Position numbers and translations under genes: made by a program. The notes beneath the pieces were generated by a model that saw only the letters and a program-made list of their open reading frames with translations, made no database searches and was not told the DNA's origin. A DNA stretch of 64,000 nucleotides. It comes from Glandiceps talaboti (taxonomy: Eukaryota; Hemichordata; Enteropneusta; Spengelidae). Where the stretch lies: positions 24,328,003 through 24,392,002 of the forward strand of contig NC_135551.1 in assembly GCF_964340395.1 (NCBI RefSeq), given 5' to 3'. Numbering within the stretch: position 1 is the stretch's first letter; each line of letters begins with the position of its first letter. Positions 24,401 through 32,548 of this stretch are shown here, piece after piece.

Positions 24401-27091
24401 GGCGTTTCTTGACAATTGCATGAAATATATGTGATGTGAAATCATGAAATGACTCTCTAGAAACCAAAGTTTATGACTGTGTGTCTCTTTCCTGGACGGC
24501 TGTTCCGCTTTAAGAGTCCACATTCTAAGGTCCTTGATTTGAAGTTTCAGAATTCATCTGCAGTTACTAATATGTTGTCAGATATCATCTAGTGCATGAT
24601 CCAAGGTTGATTAGTAATTATCTATGTTAAATGATCAGTGATGCCATATGCAAATCTGATTATACTGATGAATCATTATCATTGAGGAATATTCATTGGC
24701 CTCAGATTGTTCACTACATACACAAGTGTGGTTACACTAGAATTGGATATACAGTGGACAAGCGGAGACCTATTGATATCTATTTATGATAATCATTGTT
24801 GCCATATGCAAATTTGATTCAATATCAATGGAAAATAATCCCTGCCCCCCGACTAGGCACTGTATAGACGAGAGGTTATGCAAGGATGTAGTGCACAATC
24901 TGAGGCCAATTGATATCTATGTATGATAATTGAATTAATAATTGTATCACTGACCTTACACTGTTACACAAGTGAGGTTATGCAAGGAGTGAGAAATATA
25001 GTGCACAATCTGACAATTGACGTTTCTTTATAAGTATGTTAATGAGTATCATTGATGTATGCAAATTTGATGATAATGATTCATAATTAATGATGAATAT
25101 TCATTGACATTGACAAGAAAGAATGTTTTCAACCACATTTTGTTCTCTTTTTTAGAGAATTTTGCGGGTTTTTTTATGAAGGATTATTTTCGATCCGGTA
25201 TTAGGTATTACAATCTGATGATTATTGGTGATGATTCATAGAAAAGTGATCTATGTTGACACTATCACAAACATGGACATTTCAAACCCTTCACCACATT
25301 TCAATTACATTGTTTCATTCCTGTGATTTGCATATTGTTAAATGACACCTGTGTTACCGCTTGGAAATTTGCATGATGTCAAATTATGAACACCTGTGAC
25401 AGTACAAAGGTGTTTCTTGTAAGCTTTATGTCAACAGTTGAATGCAAGATGGTTAAGTAAACAGAGAAGGAAAGCTCTGTTATTGTGTATATTGCATGAA
25501 TTGAATCACCCCCATTTCTCCTGAATATATGTTGTGTTCCTATTGTTCCTTATTATGTGTGGGGTATTCCACTGTGAATGGCACACATGTTTGGGGTAGG
25601 GAAGAGGGTATTACCAAATATTACAAAAACAGGATTGGGGGAGGGTATAAATAGGAAAAAGTGAATCGTTCTGTCTTACATTTGCAAGTTCCAATGTTTA
25701 TTATTTCAGTTCCTTGTGTGTATTTGACGTAATAACTAGGTTGGGTTTTCCAAAACTTTTGTCATGTAATTTTCAGACGGGTACTGGTGGTGTGCGACCA
25801 ACTGGTGTTATGGGCATGGGTATGCAAGGAGCACCTATGCCAGCTACAGGCATGTTTCCACAGCAACAGCCATTTGGTATGGCCAGCCAACCAGCAGCAG
25901 CACCAATGAATGCATTCGCACAGCAACCAATGATGGCACCTACAATGCAACCTACACAGCCCCCAGATCCTTTTGTAAGTCCAATTATTCTCTCATTTAT
26001 TTCTAATACTCCATCAGTGGTTGTCAGGTACACATGTTTAGATGAAGTGTTTCTTGATCTTGTGTGTTGACAATCATGATACATTGTCATGATTGCAATG
26101 TAGGCCTAAGAGTTTCTCCAGTACAAGCTCTGACCACTTTTCTCAATTTGGCAGATTTGCATGACACCATACTTCACTTGGGGAACATCTTTCATAAATC
26201 ATGCGATTTTTTGTCGAAATCAAATGTTTGTATGAGTGTCCTTAGTTACTGGTTTGATTTTCATAACATGGGACCCAGAGGTACTTGTACATGTGTGTGG
26301 ATCGGATAACTGCTGATTTAATACAATAGCCTGCAGTGTAAGTCTGTATTGTAAGTCTTATTACTCTCACAGGAAGCATTCACATCAAAATTGATCAATG
26401 TCATTTGGTAAGTGGAGGTTGTTGGCTTGCTAGATAAGAGTACTTTTTCAGTAAAAGTGTTGCCATCCAGCAAGTAACACAACAACCTCAAGTTGCGAAA
26501 TGAATGACTTTGATCACAAATGTATAGTCTTCTGATGAGCAGTTCCTGTTTTAGCTGTAGATATATCATATGCCTGTTTACCTACTCTGTTGCCATTTTC
26601 AATAAATATATCACATAAGGGCACTTAAGAATAGTGTTGTGGAATCAACTACGACCTCATTCAGCTGACTTGTGTCACTTGGCAGCCACACTTCACATTC
26701 TTGTATTCGCTTTGGCATGCTGGTTTCAATGGGAAGACATCCGTTATTCTTGCAGGGAAATCTATCCCTGGATCTACTCTGTGTGGAATCCTCTGTACTA
26801 TCTGTATTCCTTAACATCTTATCTACTCTCGGCGAAGGTTTGGGTCAAATCTGAGGACAATCAATGAATTTACACGCCATTTCTTTGTTGTGCTTCCAAC
26901 AGAAACATAGACTCAATGTTCTATGTTTAAGAAAATTAAGATTAGCAGACGTCTGTCCTGTGGTATCTCATCAAATCAAAATCTTGGCCGTGACTCTGGG
27001 TTTACGTTTCTTTACAATGAGGAAAGTTCTACAGATATATTCTTACTAACGATTATTTTTTCCTTTCTCTTATTTCTAGGGAAATTTGTGA
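401..27091 (+). CDS. PICALM: PICALM/AP180-family clathrin assembly protein, C-terminal part (partial gene, 13-14 exons)
   Basis: CALM/AP180 proteins bind PIP2 through an N-terminal ANTH domain and recruit clathrin and AP-2 through a disordered tail. Only the tail is in this window. Exons read: 401-596, 5264-5401, 5846-5953, 6722-6859, 8216-8533, 10804-10875, 11308-11382, 12621-12780, 13789-13830, 15039-15147, 16917-16940 (tentative), 23274-23354, 25777-25974, 27080-27091. All phases join, giving 556 codons and a stop. Landmarks shared with vertebrate PICALM are EQRLKEA at the start, SDDLMAL, GADFEKAFGTPVEP (like DFESVFG), DLDSTLAELAGSLEM (like DLDSSLANLVGNLG), and a W-T-G-G-x-Q-W segment at 15039. 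An NPF (EH-domain ligand) lies in exon 5264 and a DPF (AP-2 ear ligand) near the C-terminus. The tail is Ala/Pro/Gln-rich. Exons 5264 to 11382 are all phase 1-1, so they can be skipped without frameshift. SNAP91-like naming is equally possible, since invertebrates have one pro-orthologue. Confidence 0.9.
829..5215 (+). repeat. 36-bp minisatellite (about 122 units) in a PICALM intron, open in one forward frame
   Basis: About 122 head-to-tail 36-bp units encode the 12-residue unit KSELLSGFGQDR with variants (G/R, F/S, G/E, R/G/E/K at fixed positions). One 12-bp deletion lies near 4797 (RRSGFG) and one SEVLSG variant just after. The frame is open from 811 to 5442 and runs into the PICALM exon at 5264 in that exon's own frame. 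The array itself has no ATG; the frame begins at a GTG. The array lies between a good donor at 597 and a good acceptor at 5263. Read-through from the upstream exon meets TAG at 665-667, so it is most likely intronic. The + strand has about one C per unit against many G. Variants recur in blocks of several units (a QDKK unit followed by QDRR and QDRK units), indicating higher-order duplication. Confidence 0.95.
6438..6512 (+). pseudogene. Degenerate duplicate of the PICALM exon at 6722-6859
   Basis: This stretch matches the middle of the exon at 6722-6859 (about 6765-6843): the same run coding for GSTTATVTAAGGGGNTFGDDFGK can be followed base for base with substitutions. Two extra T residues near 6490 shift the frame and create TGATGA, and the flanks no longer carry a clear acceptor or donor. 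It is a dead tandem exon copy about 330 bp upstream of the working one. Confidence 0.75.
8216..8533 (+). CDS. PICALM: Long Ala/Pro-rich PICALM exon with two possible acceptors
   Basis: This is the largest tail exon in the window. It encodes repeats of the kind A-A-P-M-x-A-M-P-Q-A, then a polyproline run of eight residues, then NLLDDNATAPSVFDTED. Two AG acceptors 30 bp apart (exon starts 8216 or 8246) both keep the phase-1 frame; the longer form adds FGIIASPNLG. The donor at 8534 (A/GTATAT) is phase 1. The alternating Ala/Met/Pro unit is itself an 18-39-bp internal repeat, so this segment probably varies in length between alleles. Confidence 0.75.
8562..8795 (+). repeat. Two-copy tandem repeat, about 130 bp
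   Basis: The segment beginning TATGTCCATTTGCAGTGATG at about 8570 recurs at about 8698 with TCCGTTTGCAGTGATGC. Each copy continues into a CTTTCC-rich stretch and a GAGTGAA. Both lie in the intron after exon 8533. Confidence 0.8.
9180..9312 (+). repeat. Two-copy tandem repeat, about 67 bp
   Basis: A block containing CACATGTTGAAATTACTTGG at 9191 is repeated with substitutions at about 9260 (CATATATTGAAATTCCTTAG). Each is followed by TTTCAA(C/T)CTC and a CTTCA(T/G)CTAC segment. Intronic. Confidence 0.7.
10645..10712 (+). repeat. 27-bp tandem repeat, about 2.6 copies
   Basis: Units begin TTCCCACCAGCCTACCTACC and are separated by TTGA. The array lies about 90 bp upstream of the PICALM exon at 10804, near its pyrimidine tract. 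Confidence 0.85.
12781..13788 (+). other. PICALM intron without recognised genes
   Basis: It starts with a strong GTAAGA donor and an interrupted poly-T run (12800-12843). No coding exon in the required phase is seen until the acceptor at 13788. Confidence 0.6.
13970..14445 (+). repeat. Degenerate tandem repeat with AGAGTGTATCCCC core
   Basis: About nine diverged units of roughly 45-60 bp carry variants of AGAGTGTATCCCCCTGT followed by (C/T)TAATAC or similar. They lie at about 13980, 14045, 14108, 14165, 14222, 14295, 14330, 14360 and 14395. The unit reads in neither strand as a conserved protein. Confidence 0.7.
15121..15630 (+). repeat. Tandem copies of the 3' end and splice donor of PICALM exon 15039-15147
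   Basis: The exon end CAGGCCCCATCAATG followed by GTAAGATAG recurs downstream at about 15222, 15321, 15394, 15501 and 15604, spaced 73-107 bp, with TATGGATGGTTGTT-type spacers. At least 15321 (AATGGTAAGATAG) and 15604 (AATGGTAAGATAC) keep a usable GTAAGA donor; 15222 reads CAGTAAGAT and 15501 AATGGTAAAAT. These look like repeated duplications of an exon/intron junction into the intron. Confidence 0.75.
16206..16735 (+). repeat. 48-bp minisatellite, about 11 units including shorter end variants
   Basis: The core units are 48 bp (TCTGGCACAACACAACAAAA, then ATCTTACCAACAGTGCTACA, then TTTTATCG). Flanking variants are shorter by 3-6 bp, with TCAAC or TTAAAC in place of the longer CA-rich part. 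Because 48 is a multiple of three, several frames stay open on both strands; there is no sign that these are genes. Intronic in PICALM. Confidence 0.9.
16752..16832 (-). repeat. Inverted copies of the 48-bp minisatellite unit
   Basis: Immediately after the direct array, TAGTAAGATTTTTTTGAGCC and AGACAATAAAATGTAGCAG read as the reverse complement of the unit. A second, more diverged inverted piece lies at 16752. The array therefore ends in a palindrome able to form a long hairpin. Confidence 0.8.
16917..16940 (+). CDS. PICALM: Candidate 24-nt PICALM micro-exon
   Basis: A pyrimidine-rich tract ending TTGTAG precedes GACCCAGAATACTCTTCATC and a GTGAGT donor follows after 24 nt. It reads DPEYSSSY in the phase (0 in, 0 out) needed between exon 15147 and exon 23274. 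The length is a multiple of three, so it can be skipped. Support is splice signals and phase only. Confidence 0.45.
17870..18450 (+). repeat. Degenerate GGTTGCTTG/GGCTGCC repeat
   Basis: Loose units of about 70-100 bp carry alternating GGATGGTTGCTTG and GAATGGCTGCCT(G/T) motifs between 17890 and 18440. The region is too diverged for exact unit boundaries. No exon is visible here. Confidence 0.5.
18451..19840 (+). other. Intronic AT-rich sequence
   Basis: This is part of the 6.3-kb PICALM intron between 16940 and 23274. I see no exon with matching phase, no RNA gene and no clear repeat, apart from a segment at 19663-19720 related to one at 56193-56245. Confidence 0.5.
19845..20031 (+). repeat. 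63-bp tandem repeat, three near-identical copies
   Basis: Units start at about 19845, 19908 and 19971. Each contains TAGCAGACTATTGTAAAATG and ends near ACATCGAATATTTAA. The near-identity suggests recent expansion. Confidence 0.95.
20470..21095 (+). repeat. Degenerate 25-32-bp repeat with a GTGAACCCAGAAATTGTGTA-type unit
   Basis: Roughly 18-20 diverged units share the pattern CCCA(T/G)TGAACCCAGAAATTG followed by TGTATA. No consistent reading frame is kept. Intronic. Confidence 0.8.
21942..22309. mobile_element. Short inverted-repeat element (MITE-like), about 368 bp
   Basis: The ends GGTTACCCAGATTCTCGCCA (left) and TCTGGTTAACC (right) are inverted repeats that continue inward: CACTGGGGGCGCTACT on the left corresponds to AGTAGCACCCCCAGCG on the right. 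Related copy at 37130-37189. AGACAGAAGT occurs just outside both ends, which may be a remnant of duplication. No transposase is present. Confidence 0.7.
24640..25380. repeat. Diverged repeat block rich in ATGCAAAT octamers
   Basis: Diverged copies share AATATTCATTG(G/A)C, TGTGCACAATCTGA and ATATGCAAAT(C/T)TGAT. Perfect ATGCAAAT octamers occur at 24648 (+), 24806 (+), 25059 (+), 25326 (-) and 25367 (-). Intronic between exons 23354 and 25777. Confidence 0.5.
27080..27091 (+). CDS. PICALM: Candidate terminal PICALM exon encoding GNL-stop
   Basis: The exon ending at 25974 finishes in phase 0 after PPDPF with a GTAAGT donor. The strongest downstream acceptor is a long pyrimidine tract ending TTATTTCTAG at 27079, followed by GGA AAT TTG TGA. 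This would give a C-terminus DPFGNL, a plausible short ending for this family, with 3' UTR beyond. A weaker alternative is the AG at 26372 (EAFTSKL...). Confidence 0.5.
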   Translation, partial: GNL

Positions 27092-28396
27092 TATCCGGAT
27101 TCTTAACAAAAAATTAACGAAAGTTATTCACAAGCTTTACAAGAAAATACAACCAATCCTTGTGAGATTGGAATACTGGTGATACACACAAAGAAGAAAT
27201 TTTGAAGAGGGAAGAAAGAAAGATAACAAATCATGTAAATTCTGATCCTCCTAATGTCGTAACTAATAAATCTTTTTAACACCCAACATTGTATTTTTAA
27301 GATACAACTAAGCAATATCTGCATGGAAATTGATGATGAGTATAAAAAATGCAGAAAGAGAACGTCAAATTTCGAGAGAAAGAAAACAAACGTAATCTTA
27401 ATATATTAATTACAGTGGCTTTATTTATAGTTATACCATTTATAACATTGTTATTCAATTAAACAGTGGCCAAAATTATGATTTTTTTTTTCCCAGTTTC
27501 ATTTTTCGTGCATGCATAAAGTCAATATTTTTGTCTAGAGAATTTTCTCTAGTTTACGCAAACCATGCAACATGGTTGTGCAATGCAGTCGTTTACTTTT
27601 TTTGAGTGATTATGATGACGATGTTTTCATAGAAAAAAAAGGGACGAAACATTATGTATACTTTAAAGAACTGTCGCCTAATCTTTACAGGTGAATATGG
27701 ATGCGACTTGTTTCATTCAGCTAGCAAAATTTCACTTCTGGCACAACTGAACTTCACTTGTGCTGCAGTGCCATTGGCAGTATTTTTGTTTGCAGGCGAA
27801 ATAATAGTTGGCTATTGGCATTTTACCAACATAGCCTGCTGAGAATTCTCACGGGGCCTGACTATATTGGTACGTATTATATCACAAAACTATATCAAAT
27901 TTTTCAAATAATACTTACAAATCATTGCCATGGAAATGACAAATTTATTGATTTTTGTGGTGGCAGTTTGTGCAGTTTCACAGGAAAATAGTTGCTCTCG
28001 GCTCCTCTATTTAAGTTTGCTAGTTGAATGAAATTAGTCAACGTGATGAAATATTTGACATATTGAAAGAGCTGCACCAACCAGCGCATTTATTTGTAAT
28101 TTTAGTTGTACAATTGTATGATATGGGTAGTCATACCGGTACTGGCTACTGGTTTCATAGCATAATCTCAACTCTCAAACTTAATCTCTGTTATTATCTA
28201 ATGATTAAGTCATTCATTTTAGTGTAGTTTGTGTTACTCCATGTTTTTTCATTTACCTTTGACATGTTCAGCATTTTCACCTGGTGTATTTTTGACAGCA
28301 CACAACACGTGTGCACACGTAGATTCATTTATCCAGTAGAATGCAGTGATGAAATACATTTTAAAGTTCTATGGTAAGTTTCCTTCATATTATGAA

Positions 28397-28541
28397 ATGT
28401 CCATGTGACATTCATCAAATGCGCATGTGATAGTCAGGAGATGTCCATGTAACAGTCATGAATGTGCATGTGATAGTCATGTGGTGTCCATGTGACAGTC
28501 CTGAATATGCATGTGACAGTCATGAGATGTCCATGTGACAG
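28397..28541 (+). repeat. Tandem repeat of ATGTCCATGTGACAGTCATG-type units
   Basis: About six units of 22-26 bp alternate ATGTCCATGTGACAGTC with ATGTGCATGTGATAGTC, so the real period may be about 50 bp. Confidence 0.85.
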
Positions 28542-30785
28542 TTAAACAGTGTGCTACACCAATAGTACAGGGTGGAATTTTAAACCACACTAGATACATA
28601 CCATGAGTGATTTGATATTTTAGAACGTGACATTTTCTTTTCAGAATATCAAATAATTTTCATGATTAAATTGTCCAATGGCATTCAAGATGTTGTGAGT
28701 ACACATTTGTTTGTCTTTTTAGCCAAATGTTTTGAACTTGAAAACCCAATCAAGTTTGTAGGGTATTAGAAGTGAGATATTGCCCTTAAGTGCCATTACA
28801 CTGGAATTTGAACAGATGTGTATATGTTCTTTCACTTTTCTGTACAAAAAAAAGATGAATGTGACGTACCGGTAGTAATAAACGTTTGGTCAATTATGTA
28901 TTGATAAAGATATAGGGAGTTAAATAAACTTGTGAAATGCTATCAAAGCTGCCCAGCAGTGAGGATCAATGTGTGTGGGGAGGAAAAAGCACGTGAGAGT
29001 AACGTCATGATGCATTGTTCTCTGATTTAGTAAATATGGAATGTTTTAGGTCAATTTCACTGAGACAGTGTTTGCAATGAATGATGATTGAAATGGGACG
29101 ATGTTTAAAACAAATATTGATTGTCTGACAACAGCCTACCAGAGGGATGGTTGTTTAGGGTTTAAAAAAATGTCAGCACACCTCACACTTTGAGCAGAGG
29201 ATGAAGGAACGTTAAACTTCAATAATATGTGACTATTTGAAGAAAATTATACCAAGTGTGTGAAATTGTGAACGAATTGTGCTGTAATTTCATACAGGAG
29301 GTAATTTTGTGATTATGATGTGGTGTCTGAAATTGTTTTTTTTTTTCTGTGTAGAATACTTGAGTGTGTGTGTTGGGTCTCATATGAAATGTATTCATTT
29401 CTCTATCACAGTGTATGTTGCAATGTATCCAGGGTATTATATAAAGCAATCTTCATTTCTAAGGGTGATGCATGCACCAGTAGCATATGTAAGATGCTAT
29501 AGAATAATGATGTACAATGTATCAACATTGTTGTACTGCATGTTGTCAACTGAATCTTTTACCCAGTTCACACATTCCTTTTGTTCAAATTTGTGAGTTA
29601 AGGCAAAAAAGACAAATGAAAAAGACCCAAGTGTAGTTGACTTAACTTATAGTGCACAATTTTGAAAGGAATTGAAACAAGGGAACAGACTTGATGCATT
29701 ATGGAAAATTCAGACCCAAACACAGTGAATAGCAATATCATACCATATATAAAAGAGTAGGTTCATCTCCTCTAGCAGGATCTCAATCTCCAATGTTGAA
29801 GGATTTCATGTCAGAATCGATATTCTCTGAGATTTCCCCAACTGTTTGTTTTTTCAACCTTTGTGTGCATGTACACTAAGTCCTATTTGAACCTGATGTC
29901 AACATAATGGCTGCCCAGAGTAACAATTCTTGGTTGTTGTGTTTTTTTTTAGGCTACAGATGATTCATGAGATTATAACTTTATCTGTGTTGGAATTGGG
30001 ATTCATTATCAGTCTGAATGTCAGTGTAAATGGGTGTGAAGTCTGTCTGTACAGTATTTTGCAGTGACTACATTTTGTATAGATTGACAACATATTGTCT
30101 AGTTTGTATGGCTATCTGTAGGACCCAAAAGATCCTACTTTAGAAATCAGTTATGTTGCGTCACTTTAGACTGCCGGTGGTCGTTGAGGGCGCTAAAAAT
30201 GTTACAGCGCCATCAACGGCATGTACTCTCATGTTGCGTTTTATAGTACATGTATATGCTGCTGACATCGTGCATTCAGGGTACATTAAGAAGCATTACA
30301 CTTAGTCTTCCTTTTGTGATCATTTCTTTCTGAACATGTATTTTATGTGAATTTTGAGAACTCTATACCCCAGAAAACTAGTTTGGACCAACTTTACTGA
30401 AAGAAAGAAAAATTGGGTTTGTAAAAAAAAAAAAGAGTGTTGGAACCTGTGAAGTGAAAATAAGTTTTACTAGCAGAACTATTTGGATAAAGTCACTGCT
30501 AAGTTTGGCAAAAAAAATCGACTCTTATTGAAGAAAGTACAATGTATACTTGAACATTTATGTTGTAATCCAAAATAGATGACTTGTCTCCAAGTGTGTG
30601 TTCAAACAGTAGAAGCAATGTTTGCTTCTCATTTAGACTAAGATGCAGCCGTTATTGGCGCTACCTCTGTTTTCACATCGTGTCCTCGCAATTCCCTAGA
30701 CTCGCCGTTGGGAGCCCTATCCTAGTATCGCCGACTTTCAAGTTGCTTTGGTTGTCGTTAAACACCTGTGAGCCCTCAACGGCGA

Positions 30786-30800
30786 GGCTGTATATAAACA
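30786..30800 (+). promoter_or_regulatory. Possible TATA-box promoter
   Basis: CTGTATATAAACAG sits in a locally GC-richer stretch (30640-30850), and an ATGGTAAAC donor-like site follows at about 30822. It could drive a non-coding first exon of the small membrane-protein gene at 32549, whose start region also has an AG acceptor (TGTTTTCAG at 32557). Inference only. Confidence 0.2.
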
Positions 30801-31391
30801 GACACTCTAAACGTGAAGTGATGGTAAACGAACCGCCAGAAACGATTGCATGCTAGTCTGTTTGCTACCGAAAAATGGGAGACGTCTGTCTATAAAGGGT
30901 AGCACACATTTATTTCTGAAAATCAGCGTGACATTTATGTAGAATTTAGAAGAATTGTAAGGCATATTCCGAATTGTTGGATGTCTGTGCTGTACATGTG
31001 TGTGTACATTGTAGAAATTGAACAAGTGGAGTACAAAATGATGGTTGTGTGATTGCCAAGTCCAAGATGTTTGGTTATATAAACGCTGTAATAACGCAGT
31101 CGATAGATCGTTGCTGTATGTATGGTGTTATTAACTTTTTCTTTTCATATCTTAGAAAGAATGACTTGATAAAACAGAGGTAATTTTTGTAGTAAATTCT
31201 GTTTAAAGGAGGAAACACAGGATGTGTTCCCGTGAATAAAGTATCTGTATCAGTAAATATCCAAAAAAATGTGTCGATTTTTTTTGTTGCTGTTTGTTGA
31301 GGAACCTCTGCTGAATAATGCTGGAAGTTCATCACAGCGCAGTCACCTTTAAGATTGGGAAACTGGTTAGTCTGTTTACCTCTGGCGACTC

Positions 31392-31455
31392 TTGCCGTTG
31401 ATGACTCCACCCCTCCCCCTCCCCAGCAGCAGAGGGGTTGAGTCATCAACGGCAA
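31392..31455. repeat. Perfect 16-bp inverted repeat (hairpin)
   Basis: TTGCCGTTGATGACTC at 31392-31407 and GAGTCATCAACGGCAA at 31440-31455 are exact reverse complements around a 32-base pyrimidine/purine-rich loop. Confidence 0.95.
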
Positions 31456-32548
31456 TTGTCTGGGTAACTGAGACATGGACCATAATAAGAACGAAATGTT
31501 TAGTACATGTACAACTGCCCTCAGATCGTCGTAAACCACACTCTTTTACGGCACATTTCGTTATTTTGCAGTGTCGCTGAAGAAATAACAGCTCTGGTTT
31601 GCGATAATGTTGCCCTCAGTGTATGACTCAGTAGAGATACGTTAAGAAATCAGCTGTGCAAACCATGGCGGTATGTAAGGGGAGGACTTATACCTCCACA
31701 TGCAAACTGCGAACAATGTCTTTCTCTATGATGTGAGCTGTATAGTACTATCGGTCATTAAATTTGTATATTAACCTACACCTGCAATTAATACAAGGAC
31801 AAATCCAAAGGGTAAAAATCATTGAGTACCTGACAACGTGTGATTTTCACAAAATTTGTGAAATATAGGAAAAGATTAAATTTCGACAAGTGGTCATTAC
31901 AGAGAAACGAGAATCCAGGAAATGTTCGATTGCCATAGTATAACAGGTTAGGAATAGTGTACAATAATGGAAATGCATTATTTCCATGCATTTGCCGTGT
32001 ATGCATTTGAACGCGGTCTTTCACATGCTGCACGCACCTTGCAGTGCACTAGCCTCTTTACGGCGCTTACGCCTTTTACGGTAAATCCCGTTTAATCTCC
32101 CAGTCCCATGTGACAAGCTAGGGTAGTAGACCTAGGTGTACACGTATATATGTATTTCGGTGGAGAGAGCTATTTGGTATATATATAGCTCTAGACTCTA
32201 TAGAGTCATATTTAGAATATTATTCATCTTTAAATGTTCTTGAATTGGATTGAATTTGACAGTCTGTGAAAAGTGAGTTAGTAGCGTTACTATAGCAACG
32301 GTTTGTTTATATTCAAGCCCGGTGATATCATATCCACACCGGTGTTTCCCCTTTTCGTCACGCACGGGAGACTATTTATACATATTACCTTCTATATATG
32401 GGTCACTTTCACAATCGGCACCGAATGCAGCAGTTTGATAGAAAACAGTGTCTTATATGTAAGAACATCTTATAGGAAAAACAGAGCGTACCTTGTAAAC
32501 AAAGCATCTGAATTTGTAAAGTATTAATATCTACAATTTACCGCCAAT

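Larger units (their letters stand above)
27092..32548. other. PICALM 3' flank and intergenic region, no confident gene
   Basis: AATAAA-type signals near 27265 could end the PICALM transcript. The rest is AT-rich, with a short tandem repeat (28397-28541) and two inverted repeats (30182-30218, 31392-31455). Open frames here are short, lack splice partners and resemble nothing I know. Confidence 0.5.

Noticed and set aside
30584-30856. A 90-codon frame in the GC-richer stretch upstream of the small membrane-protein gene
   Set aside because: No start context, domain or partner exon; better read as possible promoter sequence.
31075-31539. A 154-codon minus-strand frame
   Set aside because: It spans the perfect hairpin, has no recognisable domain or splice partners, and its composition is not protein-like.
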